NCBI GenBank assembly: GCA_036365515.1
Contig: CM070877.1
Location: forward strand, 118,984,321-119,048,320
Reading direction: 5' to 3'
Source of the DNA: Torymus aiolomorphi
Lineage: Eukaryota; Arthropoda; Insecta; Hymenoptera; Torymidae
Length of the DNA: 64,000 bases
Of the stretch, positions 1 to 10,781 are shown one piece after another. The notes beneath the pieces were generated by a model. It ran no database searches and had not been told where the DNA came from. It saw only the letters and a list, made by a program, of their open reading frames with translations. The translations under genes were made by a program, and so were the position numbers. Every line of letters starts with the position of its first letter. Positions within the stretch are counted from its first letter, which is position 1.

Positions 1-298
1 CAAAAAAAGTGCGCCAATTCCAAATAATCATATCTTTCAATTATTTTATAAGTAATATATTCAACATCTAGTTGTAATTCTGCATTTAATACATTGTAAT
101 AACTTTCTCAGAACTAAATGCATTTCTTATCACACATAGGCAATTCTAATACCTTTGTTTTGACAAATCTACGTATCTTTTAAATGATGGCCGACGTGCC
201 ATGTCCCTCTCATGGTGAAACCGAAAACTAACACGGCACCTTGGATAGTTGATGACTTCTCGTCTCAACACCGAGCGGCGGAGCGGCTTGCCGAGTGA

Positions 299-307
299 TT
301 CTCTTCC
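299..307 (+). promoter_or_regulatory. candidate TOP (terminal oligopyrimidine) start of RpL41
   Basis: The run TTCTCTTCC lies about 100 bases before the RpL41 ATG. Ribosomal-protein mRNAs normally start within a pyrimidine tract that links translation to TOR signalling. No start-site data are available, and another pyrimidine run lies near 256-265, so this is only a candidate. Confidence 0.25.
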
Positions 308-407
308 ATATTGGTTATAGAAGCGGTCGGACGTACGCATCCTCGGGATTCGTAATCCAAAGCCATCGAGAATTCTAGAGTAATCTAGATTTCTCAAACC
401 AACAAAG

Positions 408-870
408 ATGAGAGCGAAGGTAATTATCTTCAATTGTTTACATTTATTTTTTTATATTTTTTTGCATTTTGTGGCTTTATATATGTATCGTGCGGAATCG
501 TAACCTTCATCGTGGACATCGTGTGCACACATCCAGAAAACGCAAAATAAACGATTATTAAAAGTTTTACTTGTAAAACTAATCATACACTGATTTAGTA
601 TTTTAGTTTAGTTAAATCTAAATAACTTATTTCTTTAAAGACTAGTTAAAAATGATTGAAGATTAGATTATCTTCTTGATTCATTTTACAAGTTCTATCC
701 ATTAAGTATGACCTTCTGAATAAACATTTACTAAAATCACATTTACTAAGATTTTGTTATTTTATTACATATTTTCTTATTAATATAAGATTATTTATTT
801 GCAGTGGCGTAAGAAGAGGATGCGGAGGCTAAAGCGTAAGAGGAGGAAGATGCGTGCGAGGTCCAAGTAG
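408..870 (+). CDS. RpL41: 60S ribosomal protein L41 (eL41), two coding exons
   Basis: Coding exons 408-419 and 805-870 join to a 25-residue, almost wholly Arg/Lys/Met protein beginning MRAKWRKKRMRR and ending RARSK, the full length and composition of eL41, the smallest ribosomal protein of the large subunit. The donor GTAATT at 420 and the acceptor GCAG ending at 804 fit; the intron is in phase 0. After the stop, a second intron lies in the 3' UTR (GTAAGT at 891 to ACAG at 1394), and the last exon starts at 1395. A pyrimidine-rich stretch at 299-307 upstream could be the TOP-type transcription start usual for ribosomal-protein genes; that is inference. The ATG is the only one that gives the known protein. 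Very short exons make this gene easy to miss. Confidence 0.96.
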
Positions 871-1166
871 ATTTTCACCATCTTACACCTGTAAGTATTT
901 ATTTTAAAACAGATATTCTTTATTACAATTTTTTAAATCATGGTTGTTGAATTTTTGTATATCTATAAAACTTATTCATAGTTACATATCTCACATGTGT
1001 ACAATACTGTACTTTTACATCATTAACAAATTATTTCATGAAAAGAAAAATTTTGTTCATTTTTATGAAATTATCAAAGTTAATCATTAAAAAAATGCTA
1101 CAAATATCAATTGATTTCTAATTACACATTAAAAGCTTCACATGGATGGAAATATAGTTCATGGTT

Positions 1167-1191
1167 AAAAAAAAAAAAAAAAAAAAAAAAA
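1167..1191 (+). repeat. A(25) homopolymer in the RpL41 3' UTR intron
   Basis: An uninterrupted run of about 25 A within the intron at 891-1394. It may be a retrotransposed tail or simple slippage; no flanking duplication was recognised. Confidence 0.8.
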
Positions 1192-1525
1192 TTTATGAGC
1201 CACAAGTTCCTTTACTGCAAAATAAATTATGAAATACTTTCACAGAAAATATTCATTGAAAAGTACTTTATAAATATAGGTTTATTATATCAGTTAAAGT
1301 ATAAAGTTACACAAAATTTATTATCTTACTCAAATTACTTGTTTTCAATATTAAGAAGTAAACTTAACACAATCAAATGTATTTTTTGTTACAGCTGTGT
1401 TGATAATACTTAACAAGCATCAGGAGTCAGTCACCATCGGAATCAATGCATCTATCATTGTTAATTTTATGACCATTTAATCGCACAGAGAAAATATTTT
1501 ATAAAAACTTGTATCTTGTTGGTCT

Positions 1526-1531
1526 AATAAA
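1526..1531 (+). terminator. poly(A) signal of RpL41
   Basis: AATAAA lies about 130 bases into the last, noncoding exon of RpL41 and is followed directly by a genomic A-run. It is the first canonical signal after the final acceptor at 1394. Confidence 0.45.
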
Positions 1532-1541
1532 AAAAAAAAAG

Positions 1542-2005
1542 CTTTACAAGATACACCAAAATTTGTCTATTAATTATACATCCTATCCCAAAAAAAAAAT
1601 TCACATTAAAATAAATACTTACGAAATAATAAAAAAATATTTGAAGATCTCTATTAGAAAAAAAAATTGAATATTCAGTTAACAAAATGCTATTTAAAAT
1701 ATAAAAGTTACGATTTATGTTAAAAATTTCAATAACAATTTCATTTGAGAACTAACATAACCAACAAATAAATGTGAACCACATGGTTTGATATTTATTA
1801 CTAGTTTATGAAGAAGCGTGGGCCCGTTTCGTTGGCAAGATATATTATACTTTTTTATTTTTACTCCTATAGAGTTATCTGCTAAATGCTATGTACTTTG
1901 TTACTCGTACATACATTATATACTTTACCGTATAGAAACTGGTGTAGTTTATAAACACCTATACTTACTATAGGGTCAATGCATCAGTAAATGACGAGTC
2001 ACCAG
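1542..2005. other. intergenic, no gene seen
   Basis: AT-rich DNA between the end of RpL41 and the first transposon. I see no open frame with gene-like character, no hairpin of note and no RNA gene. Confidence 0.6.
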
Positions 2006-2007
2006 TA

Positions 2008-3239
2008 GGGGAAGGCGGGGCATGACGTGTCAAGTAGGTAAGTTTGGCACCCTCATATTTTTAATATTAATGAATGCAAAAAATGTAATTTTTACGTAAA
2101 CCTAATTAGATATGCTTTTAGAATTTTCCTCTATACTTTTGAGATTATAGATAATGTTTAACATTTAATTTAATAAGATTGAAAATCGGTGCTTAGAAAC
2201 AAGGTTGACTTCATTTTTAAGTCGCTTGGAGCAACGAGAAAATGATTTTTTTTCTAAATGAGACCAAACCTATTTGATAGTTTCAACTTTTATATTTCAA
2301 GCCCTGTTTTTGTTATTTTCAGAAAATCTTTATAAATAATATAATTAAAAAATGAAAATGGTATTAAAATGGGGCATGACGTGGCACCCTGGCGGGGCAC
2401 GCGTGGCACACTCGGGCGTATCAGTGCGCCGCGGTGGCCGCCGAGCGAAGTGATGTAACCTACAAACCAAAAACGGAGCAAGATGGGTTAACAACTACGC
2501 AGTGCAATAATTTAGTTTTAAGTAGTTTTTAGTTTCAATTATTACATTAATAAGTAAATAACGATTATTTCAACTGCGTATTAAGTTATAGAGTAGAAAA
2601 AACAATGGTAAGGAAGGAATCAATTGTAGATGCTCAAACTGCCTTTTTCAATGGTCAGGTAGTTCAAATATGCTACATAGATGAAAATGATGCGAAATCT
2701 TTAAATTTAAACTTATTGTAATAATAATGATAATTTGTTAATCAAACAAAAGTATTATGTTGTGATCATATTTTATAAGAAGGAATTTATAATATAAAAT
2801 CATTTATTAAAATGTAATAATTTATTTTAAAATAAAAATTGTTATGTTCCTTAATAAAAATAAAATTTTATATTTTCAATAGACTGATGATTAATTATTT
2901 GATTTTTGAAAAGTTTATTATGGCATAATTATTAAAGTATTAATTACTGGAAAAAAGAATTGAAAAATACCTATAGTAAAATATTAAATTTGACTGTGCC
3001 ATGCGTGCCCCGTCGGGTGCCACAATCCACCCGCCGGTGGGGCACGTAGAGCATTTTTTTCAGAATTTCTTTTCTGTATTTTATCAATAATTAAAAGAAA
3101 ATGAAAAAAAAGTTAATAGTTTATTTTATTTTATTTTTTTCTGATCTAATTATTTCGTTTTTGTACATTTTGAAATAATACACGGTTTAGTTGTTATTTT
3201 TAATCAAAGTTAGGGTGTCACACGTGCCCCGCCCTCCCC
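2008..3239. mobile_element. TA-flanked inverted-repeat element, copy 1 (1232 bp)
   Basis: Termini are GGGGAAGGCGGGGCATG on the left and, inverted, GGGGAGGGCGGGGCACG on the right, with the dinucleotide TA duplicated at 2006-2007 and 3240-3241. The interior repeats a GGGGCAYG..TGGCAC motif near 2371-2415 and 2997-3050, in both orientations, plausibly sites bound by a transposase. There is no transposase frame; a 39-codon open frame starts at 2605. A TA duplication is known for Tc1/mariner-type elements, so this is probably non-autonomous of that kind (inference). Copy 2, in opposite orientation, is at 4086-5314 and nearly identical. Confidence 0.85.
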
Positions 3240-3258
3240 TATATGTCCACTGAGTTAA

Positions 3259-3468
3259 GGCCTCGACATCAGAAGGATCAAAGAGGAACAAAGCCACGAA
3301 TAACATGGGTTACTATATATATATACACACACACACACATACACCAGGAACAGTGAGATACAAATAACTTTGTTCCTCACTATTCCTCTATATATAAGTA
3401 TAGTAACCCATGTTATTCGTGTATCTGTGTCGTTGTACCTCTTTGATCCTTTTCTCATGTCGAGGCCT
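3259..3468. mobile_element. TTAA-bounded foldback element (about 210 bp)
   Basis: Arms beginning GGCCTCGACAT at 3259 and ending ATGTCGAGGCCT at 3468 pair over about 65 bases around a loop with TA and CA microsatellites. TTAA is present at 3255-3258 and 3469-3472. The right TTAA also serves as the left boundary of the next element. A TTAA target duplication is typical of piggyBac-type elements; no transposase is present. Confidence 0.65.
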
Positions 3469-3472
3469 TTAA

Positions 3473-3848
3473 CGGGATTCCATAGTCCTACCATTACCGA
3501 CCGAGCAATTCACAATTTCAAGCTGATTAAAAATAAAATACGTCGAATCACAAAAAATCAAGAGAACACTCTTCTGTATTTTTTAACGTTCTATCATCCA
3601 GTCAAAGTTTGGAGTTGAAATATCAAGCCGTTTTTTCAAAAACTTTGAACGAAATTAAATTTCGCTTTGTTCAAAGTTTTTGCAAAAATGACTTGATATT
3701 TCGACTCCAAACTTTGACTGGATGATAGAACGTTAAAAAATACAGAAGAGTGTTCTCTTGATTTTTTATGATTCGACGTATTTTATTTTTAATCAGCTTG
3801 AAACTGTGTGAATTGCTCGGTCGGTAATGGTACGAGTATGGCACCCCC
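3473..3848. mobile_element. TTAA foldback element, family F, copy 1
   Basis: An almost perfect palindrome with arms of about 185 bases. It starts CGGGATTCCATAGTCCTACC after TTAA (3469-3472) and ends GGCACCCCC before TTAT (a decayed TTAA). Further copies are at 14549-14929, 44240-44617 and 48783-49160. No coding capacity. piggyBac-like by target site only. Confidence 0.8.
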
Positions 3849-4085
3849 TTATGATGTGAAACCCTAATTTCAATATTTTTTAAATCAACATTCAAACGAT
3901 TATTTGGAAAAAGACGGTTGTCAAGCGCTCCGTACACGTAAACACTAAGTCAGAAATTTTTTTAAGTGATTTTATTAGCATTTTCGTTAGCTATGCTTGT
4001 TTGAAAAGTAGGTTAAATGCAGATTCCTACTTACCAACAGTACGGTTTTTATTTGGAAAAACACGTTTGTCAAGCGCTCCGTATA

Positions 4086-5314
4086 GGGGAGGGCGGGGCA
4101 CGTGTGACACCCTAACTTTGATTAAAAATAACAACTAAACCGTGTATTATTTCAAAATGTACGAAAACGGAATAATTAGATCAGAAAAAAATAAAATAAA
4201 ATAAACTATTAACTTTTTTTTCATTTTCTTTTAATTATTGATAAAATACAGAAAAGAAATTCTGAAAAAAATGCTCTACGTGCCCCACCGGCGGGTGGAT
4301 TGTGGCACCCGACGGGGCACGCATGGCACGGTCAAATTTAATATTTTACTATAGGTATTTTTCAATTCTTTTTTCCAGTAATTAATACTTTAATAATTAT
4401 GCCATAATAAAATTTTCAAAAATCAAATAATTAATCAGTCTATTGAAAATTTAAAATTTTATTTTTATTAAGGAACATAACAATTTTTATTTTAAAATAA
4501 ATTATTACATTTTAATAAATGATTTTATATTATAAATTCCTTCTTATAAAATATGATCACAACATAATACTTTTGTTTGATTAACAAATTATCATTATTA
4601 TTACAATAAGTTTAAATTTAAAGATTTCGCATCATTTTCATCTATGTAGCATATTTGAACTACCTGACCATTGAAAAAGGCAGTTTGAGCATCTACAATT
4701 GATTCCTTCCTTACCATTGTTTTTTCTACTCTATAACTTAATACGCAGTTGAAATAATCGTTATTTACTTATTAATGTAATAATTGAAACTAAAAACTAG
4801 TTAAAACTAAATTATTGCACTGCGTAGTTGTTAACCCATCTTGCTCCATTTTTGGTTTGTAGGTTACATCACTTCGCTCGGCGGCCGCCGCGGCGCACTG
4901 ATACGCCCGAGTGTGCCACGCGTGCCCCGCCAGAGTGCCACGTCATGCCCCATTTTAATACCATTTTCATTTTTTAATTATATTATTTATAAAGATTTTC
5001 TGAAAAAAACAAAAACAGGGCTTGAAAGATAAAAGTTGAAACTATCAAATAGGTTTGGTCTCATTTAGAAAAAAAATCATTTTCTCGTTGCTCCAAGCGA
5101 CTTAAAAATGAAGTCAACCTTGTTTCTAAGCACCGATTTTCAATCTTATTAAATTAAATGTTAAACATTATCTATAATCTCAAAAGTATAGAGGAAAATT
5201 CTAAAAGCATATCTAATTAGGTTTATGTAAAAATTACATTTTTTTCATTCATTAATATTAAAAATATGAGGGTGCCAAACTTACCTACCTGACACGCCAT
5301 GCCCCGCCTTCCCC
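4086..5314. mobile_element. TA-flanked inverted-repeat element, copy 2 (1229 bp, opposite orientation)
   Basis: Near-identical reverse complement of 2008-3239, bounded by TA at 4084-4085 and 5315-5316. The target is visible intact elsewhere: the sequence around 5422-5458 and 15017-15050 reads straight through the site (complement CTCCGTATATGTAAAT), so removing the element plus one TA restores it. This is the best proof in the window of its boundaries. It sits inside the left arm of the larger foldback at 3853-14544. Confidence 0.88.
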
Positions 5315-5458
5315 TATGTAAATACTATACTCACAATTTTTTTTGGATGATTCTATTGGTATTTTCGTGAGATGTACTCGTTTGAAAATACCAATAGAAT
5401 CATCCAAAAAAAATTGTGAGTATAGTATTTACATATACGGAGCGCTTGTGCCCTAATC

Positions 5459-5818
5459 ACATAACCGCGTACGATCGCGTACGTCTGCGTACAACCGCGT
5501 CCGACGTTAAGGAAGAATCTAGTGATTTTCGCTGTTGCCAACAGCGGCAATGTCAGTGCAATAACTAGTACTTTCGAGGAACAGACCTACGTATACGAAA
5601 GTCGGCTACTACACCAACGACAAAAGACATAAACAATAAGCAAGCGTTACTCCGATCTACTGCACTTCGTGTGAGTAGGTCTGTTCCTCGAAAGTACTAG
5701 TTATTGCACTGACATTGCCGCTGTTGGCAACAGCGAAAATCACTAGATTCTTCCTTAACGTCGGACGCGGTTGTACGTAGACGCGTACGCGATCGTACGC
5801 GGTTATGTGATTAGGGCA
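5459..5818. mobile_element. 3-bp-TSD foldback element, family A, copy 1
   Basis: Palindrome with arms of about 150 bases starting TGCCCTAATCACATAACCGC and ending in its complement. TTG is duplicated at 5456-5458 and 5819-5821, and joining them restores the GCGCTTGACAAACGTG sequence of element X. Copies 2 and 3 lie at 31055-31419 and 35537-35891. A 3-bp TWA-like duplication suggests a PIF/Harbinger MITE. Confidence 0.85.
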
Positions 5819-6267
5819 TTGACAAACGTGTTTTTCCAAAAAAATCCCTATCGTAAATTTTAAATGTTAATAACAGTTAATAACTGTTAAAAATTATTTA
5901 TAACTATTTAGAACTGTTTAAAACTGTTTATAAGTTTATAAGTGTTACAAAATGTATGATTTTGGACACATTTTGTCTAATTATAATACTTTGTAACAGT
6001 TTCAAACAGTTTTTAATAGTTTTAAACACTTTCAAACAATTTTAAATTTCAAATAATTTTAAATTTGATATATTTCAGGAAAAATTAATAATTAATAAAT
6101 TATTATTATTAATAATTAATAATTATTTAATAGCCTCATTATTATAATCATTAGAATCAAGGAGCGCGAGAGCACTCCGAAGGCAAGTAACAGTCAAATA
6201 ATGCAGAAGAAGCCTAAGGAGTGTTAATTATACTAATAATTAATTATTACTATGTTAATAATATTTA

Positions 6268-8185
6268 TTTATTTATTTATTTATTTATTAAACCAGAACA
6301 AAATTACATAGAGTAAAGTCCTCAGAGATAGATATTAACTACCTGTACGAGGGCTGGTACATGAATACTTAAGACTATACTTATACACTAAAGCTTATAT
6401 ACTATAAGTATTAAATATTTAAACCTTAAACATTTAATATTGTCAATAGAATTCTCAAAACTTAACGCAAGTAAAACAATATGTATACATTTGTTTATTA
6501 TATATATTTTTTAGTTTATTTTTTAGTTCATGTTTCCTATTAACACTTTTGCAATAGAGCTTTTTTAAAATTTTCAATCTCACTGCCAAAGTTTGTATCA
6601 CTTAAATTAAAAGTTTGTTGATCCCTCTTGCGTATTTTTGGTAGGCGAACTGAGGCTGAGGTCTTGTTATGAGTAGAATCTAGATCTTGTTGTTATCGAT
6701 GTAAGTGAAGACGAACTTCCAAGCCTGGGTTTTGCCAGTATTAATTCAGTTACGCCCACCTGAGTTTATAATGTAGTTGGTGATTTAGTTAACTCTTGCG
6801 TCCGTTTCTTGAAGTTATCTACCTTACCGAGGTATCTCGGTAAGTCAGGTTTTATTATATATTGAGTAGTGTTCATAGCCTTGTTTACCTTAGCATTCAA
6901 AATTTTGCATTCTTGTCTGTCAGTGGTAACATGATCAGTATTATAGTCGTTTCCAAATGTCTTATTTGAGAAGCTACAGTTGACGCAGCACTGTTTCTCT
7001 GATGTGCACTTTTCTGTTAGATGCGTTCCCGTACATTTTAAACAGGTTGGGCTGTTCTTACACCTTTGGCCATTATGACCCAATCTACCACACTTATAAC
7101 ATGGTTTCACATTTATTATATCGTAAACTTTGCAATTCTGATAACCAACGAATAATCTGTCTTTATTTTCTTTAATATGTTTGTGTATTTCACCCGTTAT
7201 TTGCATGATGACCGTTACTTTACTGCTTTTGTCATTGCCAGCTACGTGTAATACGTTACCCTTTGTATCTAAATTTGAAAAATTTCTTTGGTTTATGTCA
7301 TTTTCGATTGCTTTTATATCAGACTTGAATTCATTTTCGATGCCAGTTATTCTTATGACAGGCTTAGTAAGCTGTTCTTCTTCGACTTTGTAGAGGTGGT
7401 TGAGCTTGGCGTCTAGTAATCTTTTTGCTGTCTTGGCACTTTCCTCGTTCATGCATGTTATTGAAATTACATCTTTACTTTTCATATCAATTTTTTTCGT
7501 TTGGATTGATTTTTCTTTAAGTAGATAGTGGAATACTTTTTCCTTTATCACCGATTTCTCTTCTTTGTCTTTTCTTGTCACTACAATTTTCGGCACTTTT
7601 TTGGATTGTGGTATGTGTATCTTTTTTGACATTATATCTGTATATGTTTCCTTGTATTTACTCGGTCGTTCTTTTTCTTTCGTTAGAATTTCGTTTAAAA
7701 GCAGATTTTTATGTTTCAATTCAGTATTTAGTTCTCTAAGCAGCTGGTTTTCTGTTATTAGTGCACTTACTTTATCACTGTCCTTGTCTTCGCATGTAGT
7801 CTCATCCAGCTCATCAACTTGCATTCTGTTTTCTTGAAGGAGGCCTTCATAGTTGATTTTAAGTTTACTGTACTCTGATTCTATTTTCCTATAGTTTTTA
7901 CTAAGATTCTCAATCGCTTTAGTTTTGGTTTGCAGATCTTCTTGTAGTTTTAGTAACACAGCACGTGTGGGATCTTGACTTGAGGTTAGGTTCAAATCGT
8001 GTTCATCACAAACAACTAACACACTGTTTGTGTATCTTACATTTTTTTTTTCTATTAAAGTCACTTTTATGAAAAACATTGCAACACCATATACATACTA
8101 CCGTTTTAACCGCTTGCATATTGTGACATCGATAGTATATATCGGGAGGGACTGCCTCCGGTGGCAGCCCACTATCCTCCATCTC
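6268..8185 (-). mobile_element. LINE retrotransposon remnant, ORF1 plus 3' end, ORF2 deleted
   Basis: On the minus strand a 5' leader near 8185-8080 is followed by an ORF1 (8079-6766) and about 500 bases of 3' region ending in a (TAAA)n tail at 6268-6290. No endonuclease or reverse transcriptase remains between 6766 and the tail, so ORF2 was lost by internal deletion. The last 60 bases before the tail, with ACAGGTA and TTCTGGT motifs, resemble the ends of the LINEs at 25210 and 25425, which suggests the same clade. Confidence 0.7.
6766..8079 (-). CDS. LINE ORF1 (Gag-like) protein with zinc knuckles, 437 residues
   Basis: An RNA-binding ORF1 protein of a non-LTR retrotransposon. Residues about 35-135 are Glu/Lys/Leu-rich and likely coiled coil, which would trimerise the protein. 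A central basic stretch (about 150-310) may hold the nucleic-acid-binding fold. Zinc knuckles follow: CYKCGRLGHNGQRC at 327-340, CLKCTGTHLTEKC shortly after, and a third CCVNC cluster. The frame is open over its whole length, unlike the other LINE genes here, so the copy may be young. The ATG at 8079 is preceded by a plausible leader. The partner ORF2 is absent downstream. Confidence 0.75.
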   Translation of the reverse strand: MFFIKVTLIEKKNVRYTNSVLVVCDEHDLNLTSSQDPTRAVLLKLQEDLQTKTKAIENLSKNYRKIESEYSKLKINYEGLLQENRMQVDELDETTCEDKDSDKVSALITENQLLRELNTELKHKNLLLNEILTKEKERPSKYKETYTDIMSKKIHIPQSKKVPKIVVTRKDKEEKSVIKEKVFHYLLKEKSIQTKKIDMKSKDVISITCMNEESAKTAKRLLDAKLNHLYKVEEEQLTKPVIRITGIENEFKSDIKAIENDINQRNFSNLDTKGNVLHVAGNDKSSKVTVIMQITGEIHKHIKENKDRLFVGYQNCKVYDIINVKPCYKCGRLGHNGQRCKNSPTCLKCTGTHLTEKCTSEKQCCVNCSFSNKTFGNDYNTDHVTTDRQECKILNAKVNKAMNTTQYIIKPDLPRYLGKVDNFKKRTQELTKSPTTL

Positions 8186-9350
8186 GGATATAATAATAAT
8201 TAATAAATATTTAAAAGTTATTAAATAATTTAATAACTCTTACAAACTGTTAAAAACTGTTGAAAAATGTTACAAACAGTTACAAACGATTAATAGCGTC
8301 CAAAATCCTACATTTTGTAACATTTTTAAACAGTTTATAACTCTTTCTAACAGTTTTTAACATTTTTGAACAAAAATATTTCCGCTAGGGATGATGAAAA
8401 TTTATTTAATTAAATAAAAACCGTACTGTCGATAAGTAGGAATCTGCATTTGACCTACTTTTAAAAATAGCATAGCTTACGAAAATGCTAGTAAAATCAC
8501 TCAAAAAATTTTCTGAATATAGTGTTTACGTGTGCGGAGCGCTTGACAACTGTCCTTTTCCAAATAATCCTATTAAAAATAATCACGTGAGTATTCACGT
8601 GAGTACTCACGCAGCTCTCACGTGAGTTTTTGGACCATATTCTCACGTGAGTACTCACGCGAGTACTCACGTGAGAAGTAAAAAAAATGGTTTAAAAAAA
8701 ATTAGTAATCAATGTTTTTTTTACTAAACTATTACATAAATATTTTAACTTTAATTTTTGCATATACCTTTCAATCCTTAAATAGTATAGGAAGATATCA
8801 AAAGCGAGGCAAGCCTCGTAATTACAACTCTTTTAAGAGTCGCGGTATTGACTAAGTCTTATGGCTTTATGTATTCTCGCCGGTGTTCATTTGCCTATGG
8901 AAATCGAGAAAGGGGTTGCCGCCTGGCGGTTAAAAGAGTTACTAGACGTGGAGTTCAGACGGGTCCTATCAGTTCCGCCGGTGACTGCCAGGCGGCAACC
9001 CCTTTCTCGATTTCCATAGGCAAATGAAGACCGGCGAGAATACATAAAGCCATAAGACTTAGTCAATATCGCGCTTTTTTTGACTGATCGATCAGAGCGA
9101 TGATTCTGTCTCTGACAGTCGTCGCGTCAAGATCGCAGTGAGCATTGTAGTATCGCGATAGTTTTCATCAGTGAGTGATAGTGATTGTGATAGTGCATCA
9201 GAGAATCAATTTAATCACCTGCCCTTCTAAGGGCAATCACACGGCTGAACACAGTATTGTGTTATTCACCGCATCCTTCCAAACTACAAGTTCGACAACA
9301 ACAGCAGCCACCAGAGAGCGGACCTAGGAGAGGTGACCTCCAAGGTCACC

Positions 9351-10781
9351 ATGTCACGCACATCGGACAAAATGGACCAGTCGGATGGTTCAACGCCACA
9401 CCATCCTAAGCGAGTGAACCCCGATAATAGTGATGATGGATTCAGCGTCGTATCATCGACCAAGAGGAAGAAGGCCAGGACCTCGACAAAGACCAGGACC
9501 TCAACAAGGGCCAGCAGCAGCACCAAAACCAGCACTAGTAAGATCAACACACAACCATCTAACGTGACCCTTTCTAATAAAACTAAAAATTACTTTGAGG
9601 CGCTTGCCAATGACAATACAGAAAAAACGGTACCAACCGGGTGCCTAAATACAAACGACACACAGACAAACAACGTGACAGACCCTAAACCTAAAAAACA
9701 AAACATCAAACCAGTGACAGTCAAAGTGGACGAATTAAACTTCCCCTACAAGATGCTTAAAGTTATTCTCAGGAAACTTAAGTTTCCACCGATGGTTCAA
9801 ACTATTGACAGCACCCACATGTCAGTTGGGGTTAGTACACTTGACGACTATCGGTTGTTACTCAAGGGTCTTGAGGAAGCAAATTTTCAATTCTCCCTGA
9901 GACGACCTGCTGATTCCACCCCGCCTGCGAAAATTGTGATAAGAGGCCTCCCCTCGTACACAGAAACGGATGAAATCAAGAAAGAATTGATTGATTTAGG
10001 ACTGAAGATTGAGGGCGTTGCACAGATGAAAAGAGGAAGTGGAAGAACAGCCACGCCGCTCCCTCTTTTCTTATTAACCATAACTAATGATGAAAACCTA
10101 AAGCTTTTGAACGAAGTAAAATCGATTAATTATTTTAAAATAAAACTTGAAAAGTACAACAAACCTAACAAACCTGTGCAATGCTTCAACTGCCAGGAAT
10201 TTAATCACGTATCTAAATTCTGCCACATGCTTCCCAAATGCGTTAAATGTGGAGAAATCCACAAATCAACTGAATGCAAATTAGATTTCTCGGATAAAAC
10301 AAACAACCTAAAATGCGCTAACTGTGGAGGAAACCACACGGCAAACTACCAGGGATGCCCAAAATATAAAAGACAACACGACCTAATCAAAATCAGGTCA
10401 CAAAAACAAACAAACGCTAAACCTACACAACAGGTAAAAATTCATGCGCCCAGACAACAACCGCCACAAAAACAACAACAAACACAACAGCATAATTACA
10501 ACGCCAACACTAACTATGAACGTAACTTCCCGCGACTTATTAATAAACAAAACGCAAGTCCAGCTTGGACACACACACAAACAAACATGATAAATAATAA
10601 TGATAAAATACAATCTAAAGACGCCGAAAACCTAATGAACATTATAAACGAGGCAATCGAGCTAACACTTCAAATTACAACAGGTACACTCACACTTAAA
10701 GATGCAACAATTCAAACAGCTAATCTAATAAAACAACTTTTCTCTACAGCCCTTAATGTCAGCAATGGAGCAGGAAAATAA
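9351..10781 (+). CDS. Jockey-type LINE ORF1 (Gag-like) protein
   Basis: A nucleocapsid-like RNA-binding protein of a Jockey-clade LINE. The N-terminal third is basic and Ser/Thr/Lys-rich. A globular region starting PPAKIVIRGLPSYTETDE matches the pre-C2HC domain typical of jockey Gag. Three zinc knuckles follow, CFNCQEFNHVSKFC, CVKCGEIHKSTEC and CANCGGNHTANYQGC, then a Gln/Asn-rich tail. I choose the ATG at 9351, in the context GTCACCATG, over an in-frame upstream non-ATG extension. The stop at 10781 overlaps the ORF2 start at 10756 by 26 bases in another frame, the usual jockey arrangement for coupled translation. Confidence 0.85.
   Translation: MSRTSDKMDQSDGSTPHHPKRVNPDNSDDGFSVVSSTKRKKARTSTKTRTSTRASSSTKTSTSKINTQPSNVTLSNKTKNYFEALANDNTEKTVPTGCLNTNDTQTNNVTDPKPKKQNIKPVTVKVDELNFPYKMLKVILRKLKFPPMVQTIDSTHMSVGVSTLDDYRLLLKGLEEANFQFSLRRPADSTPPAKIVIRGLPSYTETDEIKKELIDLGLKIEGVAQMKRGSGRTATPLPLFLLTITNDENLKLLNEVKSINYFKIKLEKYNKPNKPVQCFNCQEFNHVSKFCHMLPKCVKCGEIHKSTECKLDFSDKTNNLKCANCGGNHTANYQGCPKYKRQHDLIKIRSQKQTNAKPTQQVKIHAPRQQPPQKQQQTQQHNYNANTNYERNFPRLINKQNASPAWTHTQTNMINNNDKIQSKDAENLMNIINEAIELTLQITTGTLTLKDATIQTANLIKQLFSTALNVSNGAGK

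Larger units (their letters stand above)
5846..8390. mobile_element. CCC/GGG element with AACTGTT-type subterminal repeats, carrying a LINE
   Basis: Left end CCCTATCGTAAATTT and right end AAATATTTCCGCTAGGG are imperfect inverted repeats flanked by AT. Both subterminal regions (5855-6060 and 8210-8370) consist of about 10-bp degenerate repeats of the AACTGTTTAA type, facing each other. A minus-strand LINE (about 6268-8185) sits inside. Relatives are at 16307-17432, 33963-34961 and 63083-63704. I infer a CACTA/EnSpm-like element from the 2-bp duplication and subterminal arrays. Confidence 0.65.

Noticed and set aside
1111..1413. 100-codon open frame with a poly-Lys run
   Set aside because: Lies in the RpL41 3' UTR intron and its lysine run is the A(25) tract.
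2605..2724. 39-codon open frame present in both TA elements (start MVRKESIVDAQ) as a gene
   Set aside because: Conserved only because the two copies are near-identical; too short and without family resemblance, so mentioned only under the element.
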